Positions 55,598-64,000 of a stretch of DNA of 64,000 nucleotides are shown in pieces. Position 1 is the first letter of the stretch; every line of letters begins with the position of its first letter. A program made the position numbers and the translations under genes. The stretch comes from Lachnospiraceae bacterium YSB2008 (GTDB taxonomy: Bacteria > Bacillota > Clostridia > Lachnospirales > Lachnospiraceae): NCBI GenBank assembly GCA_000687655.1, contig JHWR01000002.1:186001-250000 (forward strand). The letters run 5' to 3'. The notes beneath the pieces were generated by a model. That model had not been told where the DNA came from. It worked only from the letters and a program-made list of their open reading frames with translations, and ran no database searches.

Positions 55598-56696
55598 TCG
55601 TTATCTCCTGCACAAAGCCAGCCAGCTTATTACCTGACTGGTATATCCTGTCGCATACCAATCCCTTATGAGCTATGGCACCGTCTATAAATAAGCCATA
55701 GAATGTGCCTGACTTTTCCTCGTTCGAGGCATCCACATATTCCTTCTTATACTTGTTCACATCAAAGTCTTCTATCGTTTCTCCTGATAAATCCTCACCA
55801 AATGCTTTCCAGTCAGAGGACGCTGAAAGCTGGCGTTTTCTTAGGATACTATCAATTCTTTCCTCGTAATCCTTTATGGCATCGAAGTCATAAACCTCTG
55901 TCTCAAAGCTCTCGTTCTCTCCACGGATAAACTTCATAGCATATATCATCTGACAAAATGCGTTTCTGTATTCTGAAGGATTGTCCTTTATCATTACCCT
56001 GTAATCATCCCATGCCGGAAGATACATATACTTGATAAATGAATAATCAGGAAGATGTCCCGCCCTTCCATGTCCAAGATTCATGATGGTTTTTTCATTT
56101 CTCTGATACAGGCTGTTAGTATATATGCTTTTATCCAGATCATCCGGTGAGGAAAGGCTATGCTGAAACTTTATCTTACGCTTATGTTCTCCCTTCTCAT
56201 CGGAAATCAACTCATAGAATTCGTCATTTGTATTATTAATGACAAGCGACGGTGTTCCGGCGAAATTTCTGTGTGCCCAGGTATCAGCCATGACATGCAT
56301 GGCAATACCGACCGACTGAAGAGGTTTCCCTTTTGCAAGCTCAACTATATCCTTGACAAGAGTACCGTTAGGCCCACATATAAGACGATACTTATCCATA
56401 TATTTTTTAGGACGCCATTTATCTTTTACAGCATATAGATCTTTTGGAAGGAAATGAAACGAAGCCCATATTCTCGTGATATCCTGAAGCCCTACCATAT
56501 CCGTTCTGGCATCCATCATCTCCATCTGAAGCTGTGTAGTAGCAGCCTTGACAGGAGCCTTAATTCCTGTAAGAAATGTTGCTGAACAAAGATCAACAAA
56601 CTGAGCAGAATAACAAATATCGAGGCATTCCGAATGAGAATATCCGGCCAGAAATGCAGCGCAATATGTTGCATAATAATGAAAATCTTCCTGCAT
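55590..56696 (-). CDS. DUF6765-like protein (phospholipase C/nuclease-fold-like)
   Basis: 368 residues. The start MQEDFHYYATYCAAFLAGYS and the centre IAMHVMADTWAHRNFAG (HxxxDxxxH) are typical of DUF6765. The His/Asp pattern resembles zinc-dependent phospholipase C/P1 nuclease folds, but activity is not shown for this family. No signal peptide, so it should act inside the cell or be held at the membrane by its neighbours. Confidence 0.75.
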   Translation of the reverse strand: MQEDFHYYATYCAAFLAGYSHSECLDICYSAQFVDLCSATFLTGIKAPVKAATTQLQMEMMDARTDMVGLQDITRIWASFHFLPKDLYAVKDKWRPKKYMDKYRLICGPNGTLVKDIVELAKGKPLQSVGIAMHVMADTWAHRNFAGTPSLVINNTNDEFYELISDEKGEHKRKIKFQHSLSSPDDLDKSIYTNSLYQRNEKTIMNLGHGRAGHLPDYSFIKYMYLPAWDDYRVMIKDNPSEYRNAFCQMIYAMKFIRGENESFETEVYDFDAIKDYEERIDSILRKRQLSASSDWKAFGEDLSGETIEDFDVNKYKKEYVDASNEEKSGTFYGLFIDGAIAHKGLVCDRIYQSGNKLAGFVQEITND

Positions 56697-56699
56697 ACG

Positions 56700-57215
56700 C
56701 TACACCTCCTCTTCCACCGACTCTTGCTTAATTAGCTTATCAATCATTAAGGCAGAATAAAAGAGATCAATCAGAATAAAAATAATTGATAAATCAACCA
56801 TTATTGAAGCTATAAATGTAAGATTTATAGTGGTTGCACCCTTCACAATGCCAATGGGATATGCAGCAAGCCCTATAATATTGATAAGCGCAACAATAGA
56901 AGTATATATATAAAACCTTTTTCTGTTCTCCTGGCTTTTCCCGAATCTAACTGCGTTTTTTCCTACCATAAAATGAACAATCATTATAATAGCAAACAAA
57001 AATGCAAGAGAAGCTGTTGTAAATACAACAGCAAATAACCTGTTCACGCCATTTTGCACTGTTTCATCAATTATACGACTAAACTTTATATCACCCATGG
57101 AAAGCTCCATCAAAAGCTTCACCACAGTCCATATACCAAAAATTATATAGCCTCGTCCGCCTATAGCAAGATTATTCTTATAACGTCTCAGTTTAATCTC
57201 TGTTTCAGAATTCAT
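56700..57215 (-). CDS. Four-helix membrane protein, unknown
   Basis: 171 residues with four hydrophobic segments (about 18-38, 60-82, 98-120, 130-155) and an acidic end. No family recognised. It lies three bases before the DUF6765-like start and seven bases after the next gene upstream. Confidence 0.6.
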   Translation of the reverse strand: MNSETEIKLRRYKNNLAIGGRGYIIFGIWTVVKLLMELSMGDIKFSRIIDETVQNGVNRLFAVVFTTASLAFLFAIIMIVHFMVGKNAVRFGKSQENRKRFYIYTSIVALINIIGLAAYPIGIVKGATTINLTFIASIMVDLSIIFILIDLFYSALMIDKLIKQESVEEEV

Positions 57216-57222
57216 CTGATTA

Positions 57223-58365
57223 TCATTCTCCTATTGCATCTTTCAACATACCCTGCTGAAGCTCGCGGGCAAAAGCATCTATGGTCTCCCGGTCAAGATG
57301 CTCGACCACACGCACCGGGTAATTGTTAGGCACCATATCCTTGCCGTATTCCATTTCGATTGTATTCGGACGAAACTCGAAGTCACCGCCACCGGCGTTA
57401 CGGATTGCACCACTCGGGTAGAACTTTCCTTCATAATACGTGGTTATATCCTCAGTCTCGGAAAGTATCACATAGAAAGGTCTGTCAAATGTATCGAAAG
57501 CCTTTCCAAGTCTATAGCTCTCATCAACTCCTATGATAGCATACATTTTTCCATCAACATATAGAATCTTGCACTCAACGTAGCAGTCGGCAAAATACGG
57601 ATAATTCTGTACAGGCTGAGACACAGATGTGTGTGCTTCGTAACGGGCAAGCGGTGCATACTGCATCGTACCGCCCTCTTCCGGAAGAACCAGAATGGAA
57701 TTGTAAATGTAAGCAGGATACTTATCGGTCCCATTAGTCGGGAGAATCACATTATAGTCGACGTTGTCAGCAAAATCCTCTTTCGTAAGAGGCATCATCG
57801 AAGCCTCGGAATAATAATACTTTGCCCATTTCCCGCCGGTGTCGCCGGTGAACCTTCCGTTTAATTTACTCATTAGATCTTCGTCTTTTTCGTCGAAGAA
57901 AAGTCCACGTGAAGCTAAATCATCACGAAAATCCGAAGGAGTCTTATACTCCGATTCATTTACCTTGTAAGCGTCCTTACCGGAATTGTATTTGGTATCA
58001 TAGAGCTTGTTACCTATCATATTTCCGAAGAAACCAAATGCTATAAAGAGAGGTATCGGAATCGCTACGATAAATAGCATAAGAATCTTTAAGCCCATCG
58101 GCGTCAAAGCCATCATCTCCGGTCGGAACTTTACCAGGATGCGTATCGGATTAACAACACAAACCAGAATACCGATTACTCCGAACAATGCCATCCTGCC
58201 GTATAGAAGAATGACAGCTGCTCCAAGCCCTTCCCAGCCCTTGATTCTGTCTACCAGAAGTACAGAGATAACGATAACGAGAACATAAAGAAGAATGGCT
58301 CCTAGGATGAAGCCATATTCTGTTATGATATTCTTTTTTAATACTACATCTATATCTTTAAACAT
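57223..58365 (-). CDS. Membrane protein with large C-terminal domain, unknown
   Basis: 380 residues. Three or four helices (residues 15-40, 50-80, 95-125) are followed by a soluble 250-residue domain with alternating strands, no recognised motif. GGGGGG lies four bases before ATG. It precedes the four-helix protein by seven bases. Confidence 0.62.
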   Translation of the reverse strand: MFKDIDVVLKKNIITEYGFILGAILLYVLVIVISVLLVDRIKGWEGLGAAVILLYGRMALFGVIGILVCVVNPIRILVKFRPEMMALTPMGLKILMLFIVAIPIPLFIAFGFFGNMIGNKLYDTKYNSGKDAYKVNESEYKTPSDFRDDLASRGLFFDEKDEDLMSKLNGRFTGDTGGKWAKYYYSEASMMPLTKEDFADNVDYNVILPTNGTDKYPAYIYNSILVLPEEGGTMQYAPLARYEAHTSVSQPVQNYPYFADCYVECKILYVDGKMYAIIGVDESYRLGKAFDTFDRPFYVILSETEDITTYYEGKFYPSGAIRNAGGGDFEFRPNTIEMEYGKDMVPNNYPVRVVEHLDRETIDAFARELQQGMLKDAIGE

Positions 58366-58394
58366 AAATCCCCCCTGGGAAGGTAAATGCTGAG

Positions 58395-59201
58395 TTACGG
58401 TAAAACAAATTCCTGACTGTTGCCGGAATTATGGTCAAGGTATCTTTCTAATCCCGTATTGACAAAAGGATTTGTATCAGGGGATCTCTTAATGTTAGTC
58501 AAAATATATGCTAAGACAATTATATCATCACGTGATGCCATAAATGATTTTCCGATTCCATAAGGCACGAGGTACTGCAGATCTGCACCATGACCATTAA
58601 CGGATGCATTAATGTACATTTTCTCAACTGGCACATCACCGTCATAGAATGGAGTGCCGAAGTGACCATTCTCTGCGAAGAGATATGAGAAACCTTTAAT
58701 CTGAGGATATTCCTGGAACTGTGCATTGTATTCGTAACCGTAGCAAGTGAATACAACCGTCATATCACCAGTCGGACATGTAAACATATCGGGCAGATAT
58801 TCGCCAAAACTCCAAGATTCAGGGTTAATATTATCCGGCCACCAACCTAAATCAACTGCCATATGGCTGAGCTTGAATACTTCCAGTCCGGCATCGTTGG
58901 TTGTAATATAATCGTCAATATTAACGTCCATTGTTAACTGGATATCGCCATAAACTGTATATGTATGGGAACCGCTCTGCTGAACGAGCTCAGTCGTAGT
59001 CTCGTCGTGCCAGTAGCCGTCGTCGATAGGGTTATCGGGGTCTTTAGGCTCACGATCATTCTCACCGTCTACTGTGCTATACTCAGTTGTCGTCTGAGTA
59101 GTTGATGCCTGCTGCGGAGACGTTTTTTCACAAGCTGTAAGTAAGAGCAGCATGCAGCAAGCCATAATCATAATACTCTTTGTTATTATCCTTTTATTCA
59201 T
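58395..59201 (-). CDS. Lipoprotein, unknown
   Basis: 268 residues from ATG 59201, preferred to 59210 because AAGG then lies at the usual distance. Lipobox LTAC (Cys near residue 24) is followed by a Thr/Ser/Asp-rich linker (TTQTTTEYS), then a beta-rich domain. It lies 38 bases after the HAD gene and 29 before the next membrane protein. Confidence 0.65.
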   Translation of the reverse strand: MNKRIITKSIMIMACCMLLLLTACEKTSPQQASTTQTTTEYSTVDGENDREPKDPDNPIDDGYWHDETTTELVQQSGSHTYTVYGDIQLTMDVNIDDYITTNDAGLEVFKLSHMAVDLGWWPDNINPESWSFGEYLPDMFTCPTGDMTVVFTCYGYEYNAQFQEYPQIKGFSYLFAENGHFGTPFYDGDVPVEKMYINASVNGHGADLQYLVPYGIGKSFMASRDDIIVLAYILTNIKRSPDTNPFVNTGLERYLDHNSGNSQEFVLP

Positions 59202-59239
59202 CCTTAACATCCTTCTTATACACCTATTTCTTATAATTC

Positions 59240-60055
59240 TTATAAATCGAGTATTTGCTTAAGCGCTAGAGCCAGACCGTCATGATCATTATCTGTCTCG
59301 GTAATAACATCTGCAGCAGCTTTGACTTCTTCCATTCCATTTATCATGGCAATTCCTGTTCCGGCCGCCTTGATCATCGAAAGGTCATTTCCGGCATCCC
59401 CTGCTGCAATTGAATTCTCACGTGGTATACCGAGAATCTCACAAAGCTTTATAAGTGCTGCTCCTTTGCCGGATTCCTTCGGAATGAGTTCCAGATAATA
59501 ATCACTCGAATACATCAACGAAAGCTCATCACCGAAAGCCTTTTCAGCCGCCTCTTTGAATCTTTCCTGTTTCTCATGATCATGAAGCTCTATACAAATA
59601 ACCTTGCAAGGCGGAACACTGAGATGACTCATAAAATCAGGCCCTGTCAAAAGAGGTGTTTTTATAACCCTCTTATAAAATGCAGTACACTCATTTTCTT
59701 CCCTGGCAATAATATGGGAATCATTGTATGTTTGAACATGTATATCATACTCGCGTGCGAGTTCGAATATCTCAGCAACACGTTCCTGTCTAATACCTGT
59801 CCTGAATACAGTCTCGTTATTATCTATATCAAAGATCTGACCGCCGTTATATGCTATGGCATATGAGCCTGGAAGATTTAATCCAAGCTCTTTATAAACG
59901 AGTCTTGTACTGTTTATATCACGTCCTGAACATAAAGCAAATATATTGCCCCTGTCAGAATATTTTTTCAAAATGTCTTTGGTATAAGGGGAAACTATCT
60001 TGTCTGAAGTTAGAAGTGTATCGTCAAGATCAGTAAGGAATAAATATCTTTCCAA
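59240..60055 (-). CDS. HAD-superfamily (Cof-type) phosphatase
   Basis: 271 residues from TTG 60055, which has GGAGG eight bases upstream and starts MERYLFLTDLDDTLL. HAD motifs: DLDDTLLT (nucleophile and acid Asp), CSGR, and GDAGNDLSMIKAAG for motif IV. The C2-type cap between motifs II and III marks a Cof/YbjI sugar-phosphate or FMN phosphatase type. Substrate unknown. First gene of the long leftward run, behind a palindrome-controlled promoter. Confidence 0.9.
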   Translation of the reverse strand: MERYLFLTDLDDTLLTSDKIVSPYTKDILKKYSDRGNIFALCSGRDINSTRLVYKELGLNLPGSYAIAYNGGQIFDIDNNETVFRTGIRQERVAEIFELAREYDIHVQTYNDSHIIAREENECTAFYKRVIKTPLLTGPDFMSHLSVPPCKVICIELHDHEKQERFKEAAEKAFGDELSLMYSSDYYLELIPKESGKGAALIKLCEILGIPRENSIAAGDAGNDLSMIKAAGTGIAMINGMEEVKAAADVITETDNDHDGLALALKQILDL

Positions 60056-60063
60056 ATGAATAT

Positions 60064-60068
60064 CCTCC
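60064..60068 (-). promoter_or_regulatory. Shine-Dalgarno supporting the TTG start of the HAD gene
   Basis: GGAGG lies eight bases upstream of TTG 60055 and decides the start over the ATG 33 bases further upstream. Confidence 0.65.
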
Positions 60069-60110
60069 GAATAATATACAGTTATCAAATAGCTGTACTA
60101 TTTAGAGTCT

Positions 60111-60140
60111 ATTTTATCATTGTTTTGAAAACAATGACAA
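60111..60140 (-). promoter_or_regulatory. Promoter with palindromic operator, head of the 13-kb leftward run
   Basis: Reading leftward: TTGTCA, 18 bases, TAAAAT. The perfect palindrome CATTGTTTTGAAAACAATG (60118-60136) fills the spacer, so a bound repressor would block RNA polymerase. Confidence 0.6.
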
Positions 60141-60240
60141 TAATTATTCATAGTAAGAATTAATCAGCTCTCTCACTCCCTTTTTTTTCTACTTTTTCAT
60201 ATTATATCTTTAATACCTGAAGAAAAGAACGATAGTTTCA

Positions 60241-60272
60241 AAAAAAAGGAGCTCGTGACCGGCACGAACTCC
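60241..60272 (-). terminator. Intrinsic terminator of the transglutaminase operon
   Basis: On the minus strand GGAGTTCGTG pairs with CACGAGCTCC and is followed by seven T, right after stop 60278. Confidence 0.9.
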
Positions 60273-60277
60273 TAAAC

Positions 60278-61516
60278 TTACTGATTAAAACTTAGTGTAA
60301 TAATGTTATATCCATCTACACCACCTTTAGTCACCTGATAGCTACTTATACCACTATATTCAAAGATAAAGCTCATGGAGTCTTCATCTATATTTGCATT
60401 AGTAACTGCGCATTCGATGGTATCAAGATTTCCGTTGGATAACTGACTTCCAACATAATCATGGAAGTCGGATTCGCTTTGGAAGAACAGATTATTCATA
60501 GAGTAATAGTTAGCATCATTAGATGAACATACCTCTGTTTCAGCTTTATCCCATTCGTGATTATTACTGAGAATGGTGTCATCCACATTGAAATAAGTAT
60601 GTTCCAACACTTCTTCGTCTGCTATAGGATCATCCCATGTAACGTCGAGGTTGTACCAAACACCGTCAATCTTAACCTGATTCCACATATGTCCATCTAC
60701 AGCTTTTCCATCATTATTAATGATTTTACCATCGTTTCCTGATCCATCCGGATTACTTGTGTCAGCTGCATTGTTGTTATTAGTATGACCGACAACAAGT
60801 TTGGCTTCTATACCACAGCATTTTAACAGGAGTGCTGCAGTACGGGCATAGCCTTCACATACAGCCTTGTTATTTATCAGAACTCCATATGAATTAAATT
60901 CGGAGCCATCATTTGCATCACTGATTCCATATGTACAATTATTAACGATATAGTCATGAATAACGAGTTCTTTTTCGTAGTCAGACATTGAATCCTTAAT
61001 ACTGGATTTGATGAAAGATTCACAAGCTTCCTTGATCTTAATAGCATTTTCTCTATCTGAAGGAATCTCTTTTCCCTCTGTTATAGCCTCGTATACCCAG
61101 TATTCATCAGTCTTTTTGAAATCATAGTTAATTCCGACATAGTAGTCTGAAATCTCAGGTCCATCACCTTCCTTAGTCGTTGATGTTGAATAAGAAAAAA
61201 CTGTTGCTCTACCAAGAAATGGATCGATACTTCGACCAATTCTCTTTATATCATCTTCACTGAATTTTCCGGGAACACTCATATATATATTATCAGTTTC
61301 ATCAGCTATAATGGCAGCTTCAAGTCTATTATAGATATCTTCTTCAGTATAAACTGTATCCTTTTGAAGTTCTTCCATAACAGATGCTTCCTGACTATCC
61401 AGTTCTTCCTGTCTTTTACGTTCGGAACGCTTTCCAGCGAAATAGAGAAAAACAAATAACAGGATAAATCCCACAAACACAATATAGAATTGTACTTTCT
61501 TTCTATTCATATTCAT
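60278..61516 (-). CDS. Membrane-anchored transglutaminase-like protein
   Basis: 412 residues from ATG 61516, overlapping the previous stop as ATGA. One helix (about residues 8-28) is followed by a long linker and the transglutaminase core. Catalytic residues are Cys in KAVCEGYARTAALLL (near 228), His in GHMWNQVKIDG and Asp in WYNLDVTWDDP. Bacterial members act as Cys proteases or cross-linkers outside the cell; which is not known. It is coupled to the Cys-rich lipoprotein gene. Confidence 0.85.
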   Translation of the reverse strand: MNMNRKKVQFYIVFVGFILLFVFLYFAGKRSERKRQEELDSQEASVMEELQKDTVYTEEDIYNRLEAAIIADETDNIYMSVPGKFSEDDIKRIGRSIDPFLGRATVFSYSTSTTKEGDGPEISDYYVGINYDFKKTDEYWVYEAITEGKEIPSDRENAIKIKEACESFIKSSIKDSMSDYEKELVIHDYIVNNCTYGISDANDGSEFNSYGVLINNKAVCEGYARTAALLLKCCGIEAKLVVGHTNNNNAADTSNPDGSGNDGKIINNDGKAVDGHMWNQVKIDGVWYNLDVTWDDPIADEEVLEHTYFNVDDTILSNNHEWDKAETEVCSSNDANYYSMNNLFFQSESDFHDYVGSQLSNGNLDTIECAVTNANIDEDSMSFIFEYSGISSYQVTKGGVDGYNIITLSFNQ

Positions 61517-62820
61517 TTCAGAATCCCATATATATAATCCAGCGCATCTTCTCTCATGAGACTTCCAGTGGTTGAAGTTGCATTCACACCGGGAGGACAA
61601 TCAGTAGCTATACATTTGATATGAACTATCTCTTCTGTCTGAGCATCAATAACCAGAACAAGAGTTGTAACAGATACACGGTCAAGCCCGCCAGCATAAT
61701 ACTTCTCCTCTCTGCGGGAGAAATAATCCTTATACATGACTATATATTTCCAGTCATCAACAGAATCAGCGAAGCAGTCGGAATAATTCTTCCATGGTTC
61801 AGCTTGATTATCCCAGTTTACCTGTGTGTTGCCCCAACTTACTGATATAGGGAAGAAGGCCGGATAGTTCTCAGCCTTTGTGGCATCTGCCTCCGCATAA
61901 ACATTTGCATGAACGTCAAATCTGGGTCCTGCAAGGACCACTCCACCTTCAGAAGCTTTCCAGGCCGATGTAAGTGCGCTACCCTTTACACTATCATTAA
62001 AGATTGGTTCAAGCGTCGCATTATCAAAGGAGAAATCTGCATCAGCAGAACTCGCAATTACACCTTCATTTTGAAGCTTCTGAATCGCTCTGTCATATAC
62101 AGTCTCGACTCTTTTTCTGCATATTTCACACAGTCCCGCCTCACTCGCCGGAAGTACTGTACTATCACTCGCAGGAACGTCAGACTCATATTTATTAAAT
62201 ACATAGTCTTTCAGCCCGATATTGATAGTCTCCAGGCCGTTTTCATCCTGAGAAAGTGCCTTCACACTTTCATAATTATACTTCGTACCACCGGGATACT
62301 TATATGCTATATCAGTCGGAATATCTTTAGATCCCTGCGCAAAATAGATATATGTAACTCTCGCATGATATCCGTCAACGCCCGAAATCGGTTCCACCTT
62401 CACCGCACAAGCTCTGCATAATGAATTATCATTAGTCGTATCATAACTCAGATCCATAGAGAACTTTGCCAGAGTGCCGTACTCACTATCTCTGGTTGGA
62501 AATGTATCCTCCTGCATCAGAAAGCACAAACCTACTCCCTTCACAGAACCATAGTACTCATCATTTGTATCATCAAGCTCCGGGATTCGAACCAATTTCT
62601 CAGGAATCAGATGACGTCCTTCTATCTCGATAGAAATACCAGTAGGGTTAGACGTATCCACCTTCGATGTTGAGCTGTCTGAAGCATCAGGCGAACCAAT
62701 CTTTCCGCAACCCGTCATCGAAAGCAATAACACAAGTAGCACAAACAAGGACCTGGAGATGTATCCGCTCATACGTTTACTCGTACTTCTACTATTACAT
62801 ATATCTGTGTTTCTTTCCAT
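61513..62820 (-). CDS. Cys-rich lipoprotein, transglutaminase partner
   Basis: 435 residues. A long signal peptide ends in lipobox MTGC (Cys38). The exposed part has CxxC pairs CRAC (near 138) and CEIC (near 235), plus CIATDCPPG near the end, which could form disulfides or bind metal. No known domain. It overlaps the transglutaminase start by four bases. Confidence 0.7.
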   Translation of the reverse strand: MERNTDICNSRSTSKRMSGYISRSLFVLLVLLLSMTGCGKIGSPDASDSSTSKVDTSNPTGISIEIEGRHLIPEKLVRIPELDDTNDEYYGSVKGVGLCFLMQEDTFPTRDSEYGTLAKFSMDLSYDTTNDNSLCRACAVKVEPISGVDGYHARVTYIYFAQGSKDIPTDIAYKYPGGTKYNYESVKALSQDENGLETINIGLKDYVFNKYESDVPASDSTVLPASEAGLCEICRKRVETVYDRAIQKLQNEGVIASSADADFSFDNATLEPIFNDSVKGSALTSAWKASEGGVVLAGPRFDVHANVYAEADATKAENYPAFFPISVSWGNTQVNWDNQAEPWKNYSDCFADSVDDWKYIVMYKDYFSRREEKYYAGGLDRVSVTTLVLVIDAQTEEIVHIKCIATDCPPGVNATSTTGSLMREDALDYIYGILK

Positions 62821-62912
62821 ATATCTATTCTTCCTTTGAATTTAAAACTCCAACATTATTGTATCACAACCTATTATATATCCGTTATAATCATTTACTC
62901 TCATATTCATTT

Positions 62913-63332
62913 CTAAAAAAGTGTCTCTATATATATAAGATCAAAAAATGTATAAAGCAATAGTGATGAAGCAAAAATTATTAAAGACTTAATATCTTCA
63001 TTCATCCAACATTCTTTCGGATTACGTGGATTAATCTTTATTTCATAATTATAACCTTTAGAATATTTGCAATGCTTACTATAAATACGAGAGAACATAT
63101 ATATTTGACCATTATACTCGTATTTAAAATCAACATCATACTCAGTTATATATTCTGTTTTACCAGTTTTAGAATCTTCGTGTCTTCTCTCGCTTTCTGT
63201 TACTGAATCTACCTCAGCTGATGTTTTTTCCGTACATACAAATAATTTCTTGATATAACCGATTACAAAATATAATGATACAACCTGTAAAAATAGTAAT
63301 ATTATTCCCACTATAATACGACCAATAATCAT
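62913..63332 (-). CDS. DUF3592-like small membrane protein
   Basis: 139 residues. Helices at about 5-27 and 115-137 flank a soluble beta domain with YDVDFKYEYNGQIYMF and KINPRNPKECW, the DUF3592 pattern. Similar in layout to the gene 49 bases upstream, so likely a tandem duplication. AAGGGAG precedes the ATG. Confidence 0.7.
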   Translation of the reverse strand: MIIGRIIVGIILLFLQVVSLYFVIGYIKKLFVCTEKTSAEVDSVTESERRHEDSKTGKTEYITEYDVDFKYEYNGQIYMFSRIYSKHCKYSKGYNYEIKINPRNPKECWMNEDIKSLIIFASSLLLYTFFDLIYIETLF

Positions 63333-63381
63333 AAGATTAATTCTCCCTTACATTAAATATTTAAATCACTTTCTCTTTTTA

Positions 63382-63840
63382 CTAACGGAAAGAAAAATAT
63401 AGTACAAATACTGCAACTATTATGATAAATGCCCCTATAGTAAGGTATTTATAGTTGTTGACTTCACCAGGGTTATCGGAATTAACAGTAAGTAACATTT
63501 GGTCGCCCTTTTCATAATGTGTGCTTGACCAGCTTGATACGTAGTTATATTTTTGTCCCCTAACCTCGTATTCATACGTTGCTCTATACCTATATTGATC
63601 TTCATCCTTATCATATTTTTTAGACACACTCGTTACAACAGCCGTAACCTCCATATCATATTCATTGTTTACTGTGAACTGACGTTTTATATAATGGATA
63701 CCTGCAGCAGTAAGAGCAATTGCTACCAGAACTCCAAAAAATATTCGTACCTTATCACTCTCGGTATAAACACGACGATATTTTTTCTTTTCATTTTTCC
63801 CATGTTTCTTCTTAACATTAGCCGTATCATTTTCCGGCAT
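63382..63840 (-). CDS. DUF3592-like small membrane protein
   Basis: 152 residues. A basic N-terminus, a helix near 30-50, the beta domain YRATYEYEVRGQKYNYVSSW with VNSDNPGEVNNY, and a last helix near 132-150. Same architecture as the next gene downstream. AAGGAG lies upstream of ATG. Confidence 0.72.
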   Translation of the reverse strand: MPENDTANVKKKHGKNEKKKYRRVYTESDKVRIFFGVLVAIALTAAGIHYIKRQFTVNNEYDMEVTAVVTSVSKKYDKDEDQYRYRATYEYEVRGQKYNYVSSWSSTHYEKGDQMLLTVNSDNPGEVNNYKYLTIGAFIIIVAVFVLYFSFR

Positions 63841-63863
63841 AGCTTTTTTCTCCTTCTCTTTTT

Positions 63864-63968
63864 TTAAACTATTGAATATCCTTCAGACGCCAACACGCTC
63901 AACGCCCGATCAAAGTTTTCTTCTTTCACAAGAATATAATCTGTTATGTTACAAATTAAAAATAGGGC
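63864..63968 (-). pseudogene. Possible C-terminal remnant (ACT-like)
   Basis: An open stretch without a start ends NITDYILVKEENFDRALSVLASEGYSIV and TAA. The alternation of helix and strand resembles the last part of an ACT domain. Upstream in this frame a stop lies within the window, so the gene would be broken or frameshifted. Low confidence. Confidence 0.25.
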
Positions 63969-64000
63969 CTTTTGTGTCTAAAATCAAGACAAATCATATT

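Overview
The window looks like chromosomal DNA of a Gram-positive anaerobe, most likely a gut or rumen Lachnospiraceae (Coprococcus/Butyrivibrio/Roseburia-like). This is inferred from the moderately AT-rich sequence, a trimeric electron-bifurcating [FeFe] hydrogenase, sortase B, DivIVA, many lipobox lipoproteins, a Na+-pump decarboxylase beta subunit and a ruvA-ruvB-zapA-U32-ftsW-pbp gene order. No species is claimed. There is no phage, insertion sequence, CRISPR array, rRNA or ordinary tRNA; the only RNA gene found is tmRNA.

Layout, left to right. (1) 1-2757: a very large prepilin-like surface protein with C-terminal DUF285 repeats, cut by the left edge. (2) 2948-12545: a leftward run ruvA-ruvB-zapA-U32-ftsW/rodA-pbp-nudix-sortase B-membrane protein (recombination, division, wall synthesis, surface anchoring), ending in a terminator just before gene 1. 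(3) 12606-18077: divIVA, tmRNA (ssrA), a small membrane protein, an RNase H-fold exonuclease, smpB, rnr and secG; rnr, smpB and ssrA are the three parts of trans-translation and its RNA decay. (4) 18268-29264: a DMT exporter, MscL with a zinc-ribbon tail, hydCBA, then gap-pgk-tpiA, a P-loop kinase-like protein and an aquaporin. Hydrogenase and lower glycolysis sit together, which fits a fermenter re-oxidising NADH and ferredoxin through H2.

(5) 29447-38878: an accessory zone with a second prepilin-like gene, oadB-oadG behind a phased repeat array, a six-gene leftward cluster of lipoproteins and membrane proteins, and an unrecognised 630-residue basic protein. (6) 38942-45235: a BASS transporter; an operon of ABC ATPase, ABC permease, LytTR regulator, DUF3021 and Nudix, with a matching LytTR direct repeat upstream of its promoter; and a divergent FtsX-like permease whose first extracellular domain appears missing. 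(7) 45294-46628: a diguanylate cyclase with PAS-like regions on both sides of GGDEF.

(8) 46738-60055: about 13 kb of tightly spaced leftward genes: HAD phosphatase, lipoprotein, two membrane proteins, DUF6765 hydrolase-like protein, DUF308 protein, a 939-residue membrane class III nucleotide cyclase with an extracellular sensor, an M13 lipoprotein metallopeptidase, a six-helix membrane protein, an S37-type serine peptidase and a zinc-ribbon membrane protein. It has one good promoter at its head, with a perfect palindrome filling the -35/-10 spacer. This is the best candidate for an undescribed system, perhaps cyclic-nucleotide sensing linked to extracellular peptide processing. (9) 60278-63840: a Cys-rich lipoprotein coupled to a membrane-anchored transglutaminase, then two DUF3592-like proteins.

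Several starts were moved from the longest reading frame to the codon with a good Shine-Dalgarno sequence; several of these are TTG or GTG.
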